Source of the DNA: a bacterium
GTDB taxonomy: Bacteria; Orphanbacterota; Orphanbacteria; Orphanbacterales; Orphanbacteraceae
Assembly (NCBI GenBank): GCA_025782575.1
Contig: JALGYY010000043.1
Span: 73,501-137,500 of the forward strand
Length of the DNA stretch: 64,000 nt
Direction: 5' to 3'
Part shown: positions 54,034 to 64,000 of the stretch, one piece after another
How positions within the stretch are numbered: the first letter of the stretch is position 1
How the letters are laid out: every line of letters starts with the position of its first letter
Translations under genes and position numbers: made by a program
Notes under the pieces: generated by a model
What the model was told of the DNA's origin: nothing
The model's database searches: none
Seen by the model: only the letters and a program-made list of their open reading frames with translations

Positions 54034-55728
54034 CTAGAGAGACGATTCGCGCTCCACGAGTCTCCGGATCGCACGGCGGAGTTTCCTGTGGCCATCAAAG
54101 AGCTTCAGATACTCCGACTCCCTCCTCCCCCCTTTTGATCGGATAACGGCGACCAACCCTTTCCGTTCGGTCGGGGACCAGCGATCGAGGCCGGGAAGAA
54201 CCAGTACGACCGGTCCCCATCGCCTCCAGGCCAGCCGCTCGCCTGGAGACCAGGTCTTCCAGGCCGGTTCGTCGAGGCGAACAGCCGCCTCCCGTGCGCA
54301 TACCGATTCGGCTTTCTGACGGTCAAATCCGAACCGGCCGGCGAGATACTCGGTGATCCGGAGACCGACGCGAGGAAGTGGGAGTCGACCGATGACATCT
54401 TTTCTATGCCTGCCGAGATACAGAAACAGGTTCTCTTCCGCCAGTTTTCGGAGAACGGGCGCGCCGGACCGATAGGACGGCTTTGCTCTCATTCTGGATT
54501 CTTCACGATTCATAAGTGCTCGTAATGGGGAAGATCCAGGCTCGAAACCGAGCTTGCGATAGAACCACCATGCCCCAGACTGGATGGCATCCTCGTTCTC
54601 GTATCCACCGATCTGGTACGAATCGATTGTGAAAGCATCACACCCGAAGAACTGTCTGGCGTGAGCAATTATGTGAGAGTAAAGGAGAGCCCCTTCTCCG
54701 GCCCGGAACGTCTCAAAAATGGTAAACGCTACCTCTGACGATCCGAAAAGAACCGTCAATGTCCCATAACCGACAGGAACGCCGTTCAGAATCACCAGAA
54801 ACCCATAAAGCGATTCCAATAGAAACCGTCGGACGGGAATTACGCCGATATAGGCGACCTGAATTCCGGCGCCGCAGTCGACCATTCGAACATCGCGGGG
54901 ATTGGCATAGGAGAAAGCGTCCAGATCCCGGTGACGGGTGACCATCGTCGCGCGGGCGAGATCAATGACGGATTTCGCCTCCGGGAGACGGAGGGTCCGT
55001 ACGATCGGGGTGACTCCTCGGCTCCCCCCCGTGATGGGCCTGCGGGAACGGTCGAGAGGAGAGGTTCGAAAAACGACATCAGAACCGGCGAGCCACTCCG
55101 CAGTTCTCGAGGGGGTGCCGGGCCCTGGCGTCAGTACGAATGGTATGTCGAGACCTTCGAGGAGTGTTTCCCGTCCCATGGCGCTCAGTCTGACCTGATC
55201 AAGTCGCTTCAGCAGAAACGCTGCGTCCGTCTCTCCCGGGCCTTTCATTCGATCGATCCAGCTGGCGACTCCCCAGTCGAACTCATCGAGCCCCGGCGTC
55301 TCGGCGAAGTGGGCAAGCTGAGGGAGAAGCTCCTCCAGGCTCTCACTTTTGTCGAACTGATCCCAATCGATCGTGAGTTGGGCGCCCCAGCGACTGACGA
55401 GCCAGGAAGCTGTCCAGGGATAGAAAGCGAAATGAATGTCCGTGCCGGCGATGCCGGAACTTTGGAGCTCCTCACGGAATCGGCGGAGGTCACCCCGCCT
55501 GGCAAAACTGCGAAGCATGGAGTCGACCAGATCCAGCAGGGGGCGACTGTCAGGATGGGCGCGGAGGAAGCAGAGAACTTCGTGAAGTCTGAGGACGGCA
55601 CGAGCGCTGGTCAGCCGCCCCCTCGCCAGAATCCGGAGCAGCTCCACTTTCCGGTCGCCCAGGCTCTCGCCGAAGCGGTGCGCGATTCGTTCGAGGTCGC
55701 GTAACGTGCGAGCGGCGTCTCTTGCCAT
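54034..55728 (-). CDS. large protein with a GNAT-like region, unknown role
   Basis: 564 aa. N-terminal 200 residues are helical. A central acetyltransferase-like stretch (about 330-440) shows EGALLYSHIIAHARQFFG and AWWFYRKLGFEP, the pattern of GNAT motif A/B, but no clear acetyl-CoA loop (Q/RxxGxG/A). The C-terminal part is Arg-rich. No family identified. Start at 55728 with GGAGGA upstream; a longer frame would overlap the divergent malic enzyme. Not clearly tied to its neighbours. Confidence 0.7.
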   Translation of the reverse strand: MARDAARTLRDLERIAHRFGESLGDRKVELLRILARGRLTSARAVLRLHEVLCFLRAHPDSRPLLDLVDSMLRSFARRGDLRRFREELQSSGIAGTDIHFAFYPWTASWLVSRWGAQLTIDWDQFDKSESLEELLPQLAHFAETPGLDEFDWGVASWIDRMKGPGETDAAFLLKRLDQVRLSAMGRETLLEGLDIPFVLTPGPGTPSRTAEWLAGSDVVFRTSPLDRSRRPITGGSRGVTPIVRTLRLPEAKSVIDLARATMVTRHRDLDAFSYANPRDVRMVDCGAGIQVAYIGVIPVRRFLLESLYGFLVILNGVPVGYGTLTVLFGSSEVAFTIFETFRAGEGALLYSHIIAHARQFFGCDAFTIDSYQIGGYENEDAIQSGAWWFYRKLGFEPGSSPLRALMNREESRMRAKPSYRSGAPVLRKLAEENLFLYLGRHRKDVIGRLPLPRVGLRITEYLAGRFGFDRQKAESVCAREAAVRLDEPAWKTWSPGERLAWRRWGPVVLVLPGLDRWSPTERKGLVAVIRSKGGRRESEYLKLFDGHRKLRRAIRRLVERESSL

Positions 55729-55756
55729 TAGCTCCTCCTCTTCAGTCGGAACCGGG

Positions 55757-55784
55757 AGTATATTTAAGTTTGGAGATAGTGTAA
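55757..55784 (-). promoter_or_regulatory. candidate promoter of the GNAT-like gene
   Basis: Minus strand TTACAC (55779-55784), 16-base spacer, TATACT (55757-55762), about 30 bases before the start codon in the divergent gap with the malic enzyme gene. Confidence 0.35.
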
Positions 55785-55841
55785 CGAATCGAATGGATTC
55801 CCAGACCAATATTTGATTCACGGGTACCCGGGGGGAGTCTG

Positions 55842-57482
55842 ATGTCTGAGGCAATACATGACTACGGTTTCGATCTTCTTTTTCATCCGTCCACCAATAA
55901 GTCGACAGCGTTCACACTCGAGGAACGGAGGCGACTCGGTCTTGCCGGTCTGCTTCCTGCGCGTGTCAGCACCATGGAAAGCCAGAAAGAGCGTGTGCTC
56001 GAAAGCATCCGACGCAAGGCATACGATATTGAGAGGTATATCGCCCTCCGGGCATTGCAGGATCGAAATGAGTGCCTGTTCTACCGAACCCTGATAGACA
56101 ATATCGATGAACTGATGCCACTGGTGTACACGCCGACCGTAGGGCAGGCGTGCAAGGAATTTGCCCATATCTTCAGGCAGCCCCGTGGGTTTTATGTGAA
56201 CCCTTCAGATCACGGGGAGATCCGCCGGAACCTGGACAACTGGCCGGAACCCGATGTACGAGTCATTGTCGTTACCGATGGGGAGCGTATCCTGGGGCTC
56301 GGTGATCTCGGGGCGAGCGGCATGGGAATCCCCATTGGGAAGCTCGCGCTCTACACTGCGTGCGCCGGTATCGCTCCTGAACACTGTCTGCCGATCATGC
56401 TTGATGTGGGAACCGACAATGAAGAACTCCTCGCCGACCCCCTCTATCTGGGCGTGCCCGAGCGCCGGTTGAGGGGCAAGAGCTACGACGAACTAATTGA
56501 GGAGTTGATAGGGGCGCTTCAGGCCAAATGGCCCCACGCACTCATTCAGTTCGAGGACTTCCTGACCCCGAATGCTTACCGGCTCCTGCGGCGTTATCGG
56601 GACAGAGCATTCTGCTTCAACGATGACATCCAGGGTACAGCGGCTGTCGCACTGGCCGGCGTGTACGCCTCCACCCGCATATCGGGTCTCCCCTTCGAAG
56701 ATCTCCGTATCATGTTTCTTGGCGCGGGATCGGCGGCAACCGGTATCGCCGACCTAGCAGTAGAGGCATTCATCGACGCTGGCTTGACACGCGAGAACGC
56801 GGTGAAGCGCCTTACGTTTGTCGACGTCCACGGGATGGTGGTTGCGTCGCGCACGGATTTGCAGGAGCACAATCTACCCTACGCCCATGATCGCGAGAGG
56901 ATGGACTTTCTTGACGCCCTGCGTGACGTACGGCCCCACGTCCTCATCGGGGCTACCGGCGCACCGGCCACTTTTACTCGTGAAGTGATAGAAACGATGG
57001 CCGGGTTCAACGATCGTCCGGTCATTTTCGCGCTTTCCAACCCCACATCAAGGGCAGAATGCACAGCGGAACAGGCCTATACATGGTCGGACGGGCGGGC
57101 GATTTATGCCAGCGGCAGCCCATTCGAACCGGTTGAAATCAATGGCCGGCGGCACCGTCCCGGCCAGGGCAACAACGTCTACATCTTTCCCGGTATCGGG
57201 CTGGGTCTGATATCGTGCCTGTCAACGCGGGTTTCAGAGCCGATGTTCCTTGCTGCCGCTCGGGCGCTCGCCTCCGAGGTGACAGACGAGCGACTAAGGG
57301 AGGGGGCCGTTTATCCACCACTGGCGGATATCAGAAAGGTGTCCGCTCAGATCGCCCTTGCTGTCGCCGAAAGGGCGTACGCCGACGGTTTCGCCCGACT
57401 GCCGCGTCCGGACGACCTTCGCGAGTACATCCTTGGCCGGATGTACGATCCTGCGTATGAGGAGGGAGAGTGCGGCTCATGA
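55842..57482 (+). CDS. NAD(P)-dependent malic enzyme, long form
   Basis: 546 aa, the long homotetrameric class (SfcA/MaeA). Oxidatively decarboxylates malate to pyruvate and CO2. Signatures: FYRTLIDNIDELMPLVYTP, VTDGERILGLGDLGASGMG, metal-binding FEDF and FNDDIQGTAAV, nucleotide loop FLGAGSAATGIADL and FALSNPTSRAECTAE. RBS GGGGGGAG. The stop overlaps the next start (ATGA). First of a five-gene plus-strand cassette that ends in an acetolactate-synthase-like enzyme. Confidence 0.95.
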   Translation: MSEAIHDYGFDLLFHPSTNKSTAFTLEERRRLGLAGLLPARVSTMESQKERVLESIRRKAYDIERYIALRALQDRNECLFYRTLIDNIDELMPLVYTPTVGQACKEFAHIFRQPRGFYVNPSDHGEIRRNLDNWPEPDVRVIVVTDGERILGLGDLGASGMGIPIGKLALYTACAGIAPEHCLPIMLDVGTDNEELLADPLYLGVPERRLRGKSYDELIEELIGALQAKWPHALIQFEDFLTPNAYRLLRRYRDRAFCFNDDIQGTAAVALAGVYASTRISGLPFEDLRIMFLGAGSAATGIADLAVEAFIDAGLTRENAVKRLTFVDVHGMVVASRTDLQEHNLPYAHDRERMDFLDALRDVRPHVLIGATGAPATFTREVIETMAGFNDRPVIFALSNPTSRAECTAEQAYTWSDGRAIYASGSPFEPVEINGRRHRPGQGNNVYIFPGIGLGLISCLSTRVSEPMFLAAARALASEVTDERLREGAVYPPLADIRKVSAQIALAVAERAYADGFARLPRPDDLREYILGRMYDPAYEEGECGS

Positions 57483-59008
57483 AGTCCACGTTTGCCGTTG
57501 ACCTCGAAAAGATGTCGCGCACGGCCAATATCGGCATCCTGCTGCTCTGCGTCTTCTTCGGCATGGCGGGCTACTTCGTCTCGTTCTATTTCCACTTCCT
57601 GACGATTGCGTTTTTTCTCCTGGTTCTGCTGAACCTATTCTGGCGCCACTTCCAAACGTCGCACACATTGCTCGCCAACTTTGGGTTCCTGGCGCAGATC
57701 CGGTACCTCGTCGAAAGCGTCGGCCCCGAGTTTCGTCAGTATCTCTTCGCCTCTGACACGGAGGAGAAGCCTTTCAATCGCGTGGAGCGCGCTGAGGTCT
57801 ACCGCAAGGCTCAGGGCATTGACTCATCGGCAGCCTTTGGCTCCTTGCTTGAATTTGACCAGACAGAGATCAAGCTGCGGCACTCATTCTATCCTGTGGA
57901 CAAAGACCAGCTCGAACCCTTCGACGTCGCGGTCGGTGCGGCTCGCAGCCTGACCACCAGGTACCACATCAAGCGCCCGATCATGATCAGCGCGATGAGC
58001 TACGGTGCGCTGGGCGAGAACGCCGTACGCGCCCTTGCTCGCGGAGCAAAACTGGCGGGTGCGGTGATGAACACCGGCGAAGGCGGCACCCCCAAATACC
58101 ACCTGAAGGAGGGCTGCGACCTCATCTTCCAGATAGGCACTGCCAAATTTGGTGTACGCACCGAAGAGGGTCTGCTGGATGAAGTCAGGCTCGCCAGGAT
58201 CGCCTCCAAGGCTCAAGTGAAAATGATCGAAATCAAACTCTCCCAGGGCGCCAAGCCGGGCAAGGGCGGGTTGCTGCCGAGAGAGAAGATCACAGCCGAG
58301 ATTGCAGAACTGCGAGGCGTACCCATGGACAGGGACATGATCTCCCCGGCGCACCATGTCGAGTGCATCGACGCCGAATCCACCGTTACCTTCATCGGCC
58401 GCATTCAAATGGTCAGCGGTTTACCAACCGGCATCAAGTTCTGCCTCGGCCAGCCAAAGGAACTTCGCGCTCTGGTGCAAGAGATGAAACTGCAGGATAC
58501 TGTGCCTGATTTCATTACCGTTGATGGGGCGGAGGGGGGCACGGGTGCAGCGCCGAAGAGCTTCATGGATGACGTGGGAATGCCCCTCTTTGAAGCGCTC
58601 CCGCTCGTTCATAAAATCCTCTTGGAAGCGGGCCTGCGCGACAGGCTGGTCCTTTTTGCCTCGGGAAAGCTCATCAACCCAGGCAAGCAGATGACAGCGC
58701 TCTCCCTGGGAGCCGACGCCGTCTATTCGGCGCGCGGATTTCTACTTGCTCTGGGATGTATCCAAGCCCTGCAGTGTAACCGGAACACTTGTCCAGTAGG
58801 CATCACCACTCATCAGAGGCAGCTGCAAAGGGGGCTGAACATCGACGGCAAGGCGCGGCGAGTCGCCAACTATATTGAGGCACTGCACCATGACCACGTG
58901 GAACTACTAGCCGCCATGGGGAAATCTTCCACCCGACTGTTGACCGATGAAAATGTGTATCCACCCACTCGAGCGCACGCGTTACCAATCAATCAGGAGC
59001 CGTCATGA
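57479..59008 (+). CDS. FMN-binding glutamate-synthase-like protein, membrane anchored
   Basis: 509 aa. One or two N-terminal membrane segments (about 18-60), then the FMN/glutamate-synthase domain: ISAMSYGALGENAVRALA, NTGEGGTPKYH, EIKLSQGAKPGKGG, DGAEGGTGAAP and the 3Fe-4S Cys pattern C-x5-C-x4-C in CIQALQCNRNTCPVG. It is the stand-alone GltB-core family, without the glutaminase domain, so its true reaction is unknown. ATG at 57479 (ATGA with the previous stop) preferred over GTG 57470. Confidence 0.92.
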   Translation: MKSTFAVDLEKMSRTANIGILLLCVFFGMAGYFVSFYFHFLTIAFFLLVLLNLFWRHFQTSHTLLANFGFLAQIRYLVESVGPEFRQYLFASDTEEKPFNRVERAEVYRKAQGIDSSAAFGSLLEFDQTEIKLRHSFYPVDKDQLEPFDVAVGAARSLTTRYHIKRPIMISAMSYGALGENAVRALARGAKLAGAVMNTGEGGTPKYHLKEGCDLIFQIGTAKFGVRTEEGLLDEVRLARIASKAQVKMIEIKLSQGAKPGKGGLLPREKITAEIAELRGVPMDRDMISPAHHVECIDAESTVTFIGRIQMVSGLPTGIKFCLGQPKELRALVQEMKLQDTVPDFITVDGAEGGTGAAPKSFMDDVGMPLFEALPLVHKILLEAGLRDRLVLFASGKLINPGKQMTALSLGADAVYSARGFLLALGCIQALQCNRNTCPVGITTHQRQLQRGLNIDGKARRVANYIEALHHDHVELLAAMGKSSTRLLTDENVYPPTRAHALPINQEPS

Positions 59009-59388
59009 AGAGTCCGAAACTCACCCTTGCAGCGCAGGGAATTGCTGCGATGCTCCTGATTGTGGCCTCCACAATGAAGCTCACTGGTGATCCGGACAGC
59101 ATCGAGATCTTCGTGAGTCTCGACATGGAACCAACGGGCCGCTACGTAATCGCAGTCATTGAACTGGTAGCTGCGCTGTTGTTGTTGTCCCCTTTTGCCG
59201 CGTTGGGCTCGGTGATCGTGGTCGGCTTAATGTGCGGCGCCATCATCGCCCACGTTACGGAACTCGGCCTGGTGGTCAACAACGACGGTGGCATGCTGGT
59301 GAGCATGCTGGCCGCGGTACTTCTCTGTGCCGGCTTCGTCCTGGTCTCGCGCCGCAAAGAGATACCGATTGTGGGCGACACACTATGA
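59005..59388 (+). CDS. DoxX-like small membrane protein
   Basis: 127 aa, four membrane segments, start overlapping the previous stop (ATGA). Pattern resembles DoxX/DoxD-like proteins (TMKLTGDPDSIEIF, MCGAIIAHVTELG). Function of the family is unclear, often linked to redox or thiol chemistry. Translationally coupled to the FMN protein, so the two may act together at the membrane (inference). Confidence 0.75.
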   Translation: MKSPKLTLAAQGIAAMLLIVASTMKLTGDPDSIEIFVSLDMEPTGRYVIAVIELVAALLLLSPFAALGSVIVVGLMCGAIIAHVTELGLVVNNDGGMLVSMLAAVLLCAGFVLVSRRKEIPIVGDTL

Positions 59389-59461
59389 TTCTTCCATTCG
59401 AACCCGATCGTCCCGCTGGTTCCGGAATCTCACGGATGTCCTACGGGTTGCAGGGAGCCGT

Positions 59462-61105
59462 ATGAAAACTACAGATCTGCTGGTCAAATGTCTCGAACGC
59501 GAGGGAGTTCAGTTCATCTTCGGGATCCCGGGCGAGGAGAATCTGGATTTCGTCGAGTCACTGCGTAATTCAAATATCAAGCTCATATTGACGCGGCACG
59601 AACAGGCGGCCGGATTCATGGCCGCCACGGTCGGGAGGCTAACCGGCCGCGTGGGGGTCTCGCTTGCGACCCTCGGTCCGGGCGCCACCAACTTCGTCAC
59701 AAGCGCCGCCTACGCTCTCCTCGGCGGAATGCCTGTTCTCTTCATCACCGGACAGAAACCGATTCGAGCGAACAAGCAGGGGCGTTTTCAGATCGTCGAT
59801 ATCGTCCGCATGATGGAGCCGGTTACCAAGTTCACGGAGCAGATCGTGGACGGCAATAATGTACCTCACCTGGTGCGAGAATGTTTCCGGCTTGCGCGGG
59901 CGGAAAAGCCGGGACCGGTTCACCTGGAACTGCCTGAGGACATTGCTGCGGAAAAAGTCGATCGGGAACCGTTTACCGTTACCTCGGTCGTCCCGCCGGG
60001 CGCCAGCCATAGTGCGATCTGTAAGGCCGCTGAGATGATCCAGGACGCCGAACGGCCGCTCCTTCTTATTGCCTCGGCATGTAATCGGAATGAGAGTTCA
60101 GGCGCTCTGCTCGATTTCGTCGAAAGGACAGGCATCTACTTCTTCTCGACACAGATGGGGAAAGGGGCGGTCGATGAGCGGCATGCGCGCTCTCTCGGCA
60201 CGGCGGCGCTCTCGGATCAGGACTACCTGCACTGCGCCATCGAGCGGGCCGATCTGATCATCAACGTCGGCCACGATGTGAGCGAGAAGCCTCCCTTCCT
60301 CATGCAACGCGGTGGTCAGACGGTGATCCATATCTCCTACTTTCCCGCCGAGATGGACGATGTCTACTTCCCCCAGCATGAGGTCATCGGATGCACAACG
60401 ACGAACATGCACATGCTTGCAGACGCGATCGAGCCGTCATCAAGCTGGGACTTCGATTATTTCGAGCGAGTCCGGGGTGAGATCGAGAAACATGTGTTCA
60501 CTGAGAAAGCGGACGCGGATGAATTCCCGAATGTTCCGCAGCGAATCGTTGCGGACCTCCGGCAGGCCATGCCAGACAACGGGATCCTCTCCCTCGATAA
60601 CGGCATGTACAAGATCTGGTTTGCGCGCAATTATCAGGCTCACGAACCGAACACCGTCCTGCTCGACAACGCCCTCGCGACAATGGGTGCGGGTCTTCCG
60701 GCCGCCATCGCCGCCAAGATCGTGCATCCCGACCGGAAAGTGGTCGCCATCTGCGGCGACGGCGGCTTCATGATGAATTCCCAGGAGATGGAGACTGCGG
60801 TCCGTCTCGAACTCGACCTCGTAGTCATTGTGCTGCGCGACAACGGTTATGGAATGATCAAGTGGAAACAGGCGGGTGCGGGATTTCCTGATTTCGGTCT
60901 CGATTTCGGCAACCCCGATTTTATCAAGTACGCCGAGAGCTACGGCGCCCGGGGGGTGAGGATTGAACGTACCGGTCAGCTCGCCCTGGAATTGCAGAGC
61001 GCCTTTACAAAAGGGGGCGTCTGCCTGATCGAGGTACCTGTTGACTATTCCGAGAACGAAGCGGTCTTTCTGGAGGCCCTCAAACAGAAGACCTGCATCA
61101 TATAG
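59462..61105 (+). CDS. acetolactate-synthase-like ThDP enzyme, large subunit
   Basis: 547 aa. ThDP fold: cofactor Glu in GIPGEENLDF, HEQAAGFMA, ATLGPGATNF, and the GDG-N ThDP-Mg motif CGDGGFMMNS ... DNGYGMIKW. Probable product acetolactate from pyruvate, but no regulatory IlvN-type subunit is present, so it is more like the catabolic AlsS group or a related decarboxylase. ATG at 59462 with CAGGGAG upstream. Upstream malic enzyme would supply pyruvate; the next gene is an aldehyde dehydrogenase. Confidence 0.88.
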   Translation: MKTTDLLVKCLEREGVQFIFGIPGEENLDFVESLRNSNIKLILTRHEQAAGFMAATVGRLTGRVGVSLATLGPGATNFVTSAAYALLGGMPVLFITGQKPIRANKQGRFQIVDIVRMMEPVTKFTEQIVDGNNVPHLVRECFRLARAEKPGPVHLELPEDIAAEKVDREPFTVTSVVPPGASHSAICKAAEMIQDAERPLLLIASACNRNESSGALLDFVERTGIYFFSTQMGKGAVDERHARSLGTAALSDQDYLHCAIERADLIINVGHDVSEKPPFLMQRGGQTVIHISYFPAEMDDVYFPQHEVIGCTTTNMHMLADAIEPSSSWDFDYFERVRGEIEKHVFTEKADADEFPNVPQRIVADLRQAMPDNGILSLDNGMYKIWFARNYQAHEPNTVLLDNALATMGAGLPAAIAAKIVHPDRKVVAICGDGGFMMNSQEMETAVRLELDLVVIVLRDNGYGMIKWKQAGAGFPDFGLDFGNPDFIKYAESYGARGVRIERTGQLALELQSAFTKGGVCLIEVPVDYSENEAVFLEALKQKTCII

Positions 61106-61113
61106 GAGGTTCC

Positions 61114-62520
61114 ATGACTGCTGATGCCACTAACAATTTCGACGTATTGAGCCCCTTCGACGAGACGGTAATCGAGAGCCTCTCCTATATCGACGAGGGG
61201 ACGGCCCTCGCCGCGCTGGAGAGGGCTCATGAATTGCATCAGAACCGGGACGGCTGGTTGGATGCAACGAAGCGCATCAGGATCCTGGAGCGTTTCGCAT
61301 CGCTGGCCGAGCATCGGGCCGATGAACTGGCCCGGCAGGCGGCGCGGGAAGGGGGCAAGCCCCTGAAGGACTCGATCGTCGAAGTCGAGCGGGGCATTGA
61401 GGGCGTAAGAGTCGCGATCAAGGAGATCGACCAGCTCCTCGGGACAGAAATCCCCATGAGGCTGAACGACGCTTCGGCCCACCGATTTGCCCATACTTAC
61501 AGGGAGCCTCGTGGCGTGGTGCTCGCGATCAGCGCTTTCAACCACCCTTTCAATCTCATCATCCACCAGGTCGTAACGGCGGTCGCCGCCGGATGCCCGG
61601 TTCTGGTCAAACCGGCGATGACGACACCGCTCTCATGCAGAACTGTGGTTGATCTACTTCAGGAGGCAGGGCTACCGGAGGGCTGGTGTCAACTGCTGCT
61701 CTGCAAGAACGAGATAACAGAGAAGCTCGTCACCGATCAGCGAGTGTCGTTCATGACATTCATCGGCTCCGCCCGTGTGGGATGGTACCTTCGCTCCCGC
61801 CTGGCTCCCGGCGCCGCATGCTCCCTCGAGCATGGCGGCGTCGCCCCGGCGATCGTCGATGCGACCGCCGACATTGACAATTGCATCCCCCTCCTCACAC
61901 GGGGCGGCTTCTATCATGCCGGCCAGGTCTGTGTTTCAGTGCAACGAATCTATTTGCAGAAAAGAATCGCGGAGCAGTTCACCCTCCGGTTCGTCGATGC
62001 GGCGAAAGAACTGAAGACAGGCGACCCGCTCGACCCGGAGACCGATGTCGGGCCTCTCATCAGCAGAGGGGAAGTCGATCGAGTCGATTCCTGGGTCAAG
62101 GAGGCGGTCCGACATGGTGCCGAACTCCTCTGCGGGGGGAAGAAGCTATCCGAAACAACCTACGAACCGACCATCCTGCTGAACCCTCCCGACGACGCGC
62201 AAGTCTCCAATGAGGAGATCTTCGGACCGGTCGTCGCGCTGTACACCTATGACAAGCTTGACGAAGCGATCGCTCGGGCAAACGCTCCCGAGCTCTTTTT
62301 CCAGGCGTCGGTATTCACCAGTGATCTCGACACAGCGCTCGGAGTCTCACGGAGACTGAACGGAATGGCGGTCATGGTAAATGACCACACGGCATTCCGC
62401 GTCGACTGGATGCCATTCGGCGGCCATCGCCAGTCGGGCCTCGGGTTAGGCGGGATCGGCCACACGATGCGGGACATGACTCTGGAACGGATGGTGGTTT
62501 TCAGGTCTTCAGCGCTTTAG
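61114..62520 (+). CDS. aldehyde dehydrogenase superfamily protein
   Basis: 468 aa. NAD(P)-dependent oxidation of an aldehyde to the acid or acyl form. Motifs: AISAFNHPFNL, VKPAMTTPLS, FIGSARVGWY, general base in LEHGGVAPA, catalytic Cys in YHAGQVCVSVQR, and NEEIFGPV. Close to lactaldehyde/glyceraldehyde-3-P-type ALDHs. RBS AGGAGG seven bases upstream. Pairing with an AlsS-like ThDP enzyme occurs in other bacteria; the shared substrate is not known. Confidence 0.92.
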   Translation: MTADATNNFDVLSPFDETVIESLSYIDEGTALAALERAHELHQNRDGWLDATKRIRILERFASLAEHRADELARQAAREGGKPLKDSIVEVERGIEGVRVAIKEIDQLLGTEIPMRLNDASAHRFAHTYREPRGVVLAISAFNHPFNLIIHQVVTAVAAGCPVLVKPAMTTPLSCRTVVDLLQEAGLPEGWCQLLLCKNEITEKLVTDQRVSFMTFIGSARVGWYLRSRLAPGAACSLEHGGVAPAIVDATADIDNCIPLLTRGGFYHAGQVCVSVQRIYLQKRIAEQFTLRFVDAAKELKTGDPLDPETDVGPLISRGEVDRVDSWVKEAVRHGAELLCGGKKLSETTYEPTILLNPPDDAQVSNEEIFGPVVALYTYDKLDEAIARANAPELFFQASVFTSDLDTALGVSRRLNGMAVMVNDHTAFRVDWMPFGGHRQSGLGLGGIGHTMRDMTLERMVVFRSSAL

Positions 62521-62551
62521 GGGATTCGATCGGAGAAACGTACTGCAACAG

Positions 62552-62586
62552 AAAAACGGGCCTGCGCCCTGAGGTGCAAGCCCGTT
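62552..62586 (-). terminator. Rho-independent terminator of the rRNA operon
   Basis: Minus strand: ACGGGCTTGC pairs with GCAGGCCCGT (one G-U) around ten bases, followed by TTTTTCTG. Immediately downstream of 5S. Confidence 0.88.
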
Positions 62587-62593
62587 CTCAATA

Positions 62594-62713
<120 letters not shown>

Positions 62714-62796
62714 TATGTTTTCAAAACAATGAAAACCGATAGTGATTGAGACGAGGAAGGCGAAGCATCACCTTCGAATTCAATTTGGCTCTTTTA

Positions 62797-64000
<1,204 letters not shown>

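Noticed and set aside
62714-62796. tRNA between 23S and 5S
   Set aside because: No cloverleaf or GGTTCGAATCC-like T-arm is present in the 83-base spacer.

Overview
The window looks like a chromosomal segment of a GC-rich, diderm bacterium, probably from an FCB-affiliated candidate lineage of the Eisenbacteria/Krumholzibacteriota kind. That placement is inference. It rests on secreted proteins ending in FlgD-like sorting domains, an LVIVD-repeat surface protein, an MXAN_6640-type metalloprotease, an archaeal-type two-gene PheRS, an outer-membrane barrel and lipoprotein, and a hybrid kinase/sigma54 activator.

Layout. From 1 to about 43.1 kb nearly everything is on the minus strand. At the left edge a gene is cut off just after its start; its upstream region (48-403) carries a candidate sigma54 promoter and three identical-type palindromes. 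Immediately upstream lies a 1714-aa protein that joins a Ser/Thr kinase, an AAA ATPase, TPRs, GAF, a sigma54-activator AAA+ domain and a Fis HTH. Next come trxA, a PAP2 phosphatase-like protein, a GT-C transferase, recD2, an LVIVD/FlgD surface protein with a TPR lipoprotein, and an outer-membrane barrel. The ffh-rpsP-khpA-rimM-trmD-rplS-rnhB-yraN translation operon follows (16.8-21.7 kb). An HNH endonuclease gene whose stop codon sits inside a perfect 30-bp inverted repeat lies at 22-23.2 kb. A LysM protein then faces a tightly overlapping operon, tgt-yajC-fmt-rsmB-PASTA protein-rpe-unknown secreted protein (24.5-31 kb). Then a secreted metalloprotease, ruvC-ruvA-ruvB-queA, yebC, an EF-G paralogue, a GT-C membrane protein, a methyltransferase and an AlkD-like HEAT protein.

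From 43.2 kb a plus-strand run holds a PtsN-like IIA protein, a C4 zinc-ribbon protein, archaeal-type pheS and pheT, an aminotransferase and two tandem secreted paralogues with their own promoter and terminators. A minus-strand block (50.9-55.7 kb) encodes an O-antigen-ligase-like protein, a membrane alkaline-phosphatase-superfamily enzyme and a GNAT-like protein. A plus-strand metabolic cassette (malic enzyme, FMN glutamate-synthase-like protein, DoxX-like protein, acetolactate-synthase-like enzyme, aldehyde dehydrogenase) ends at 62.5 kb against a converging rRNA operon: 5S complete, 23S partial and running off the right edge.

The strongest candidate for something new is the left edge. The kinase-sigma54 activator, three TCGTAC-N4-GTACGA palindromes and a correctly spaced -24/-12 element in front of the next gene together look like a self-contained signalling-to-sigma54 switch. 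The next most interesting items are the Cys4 insertion in the archaeal-type PheT and the palindrome-associated HNH gene.
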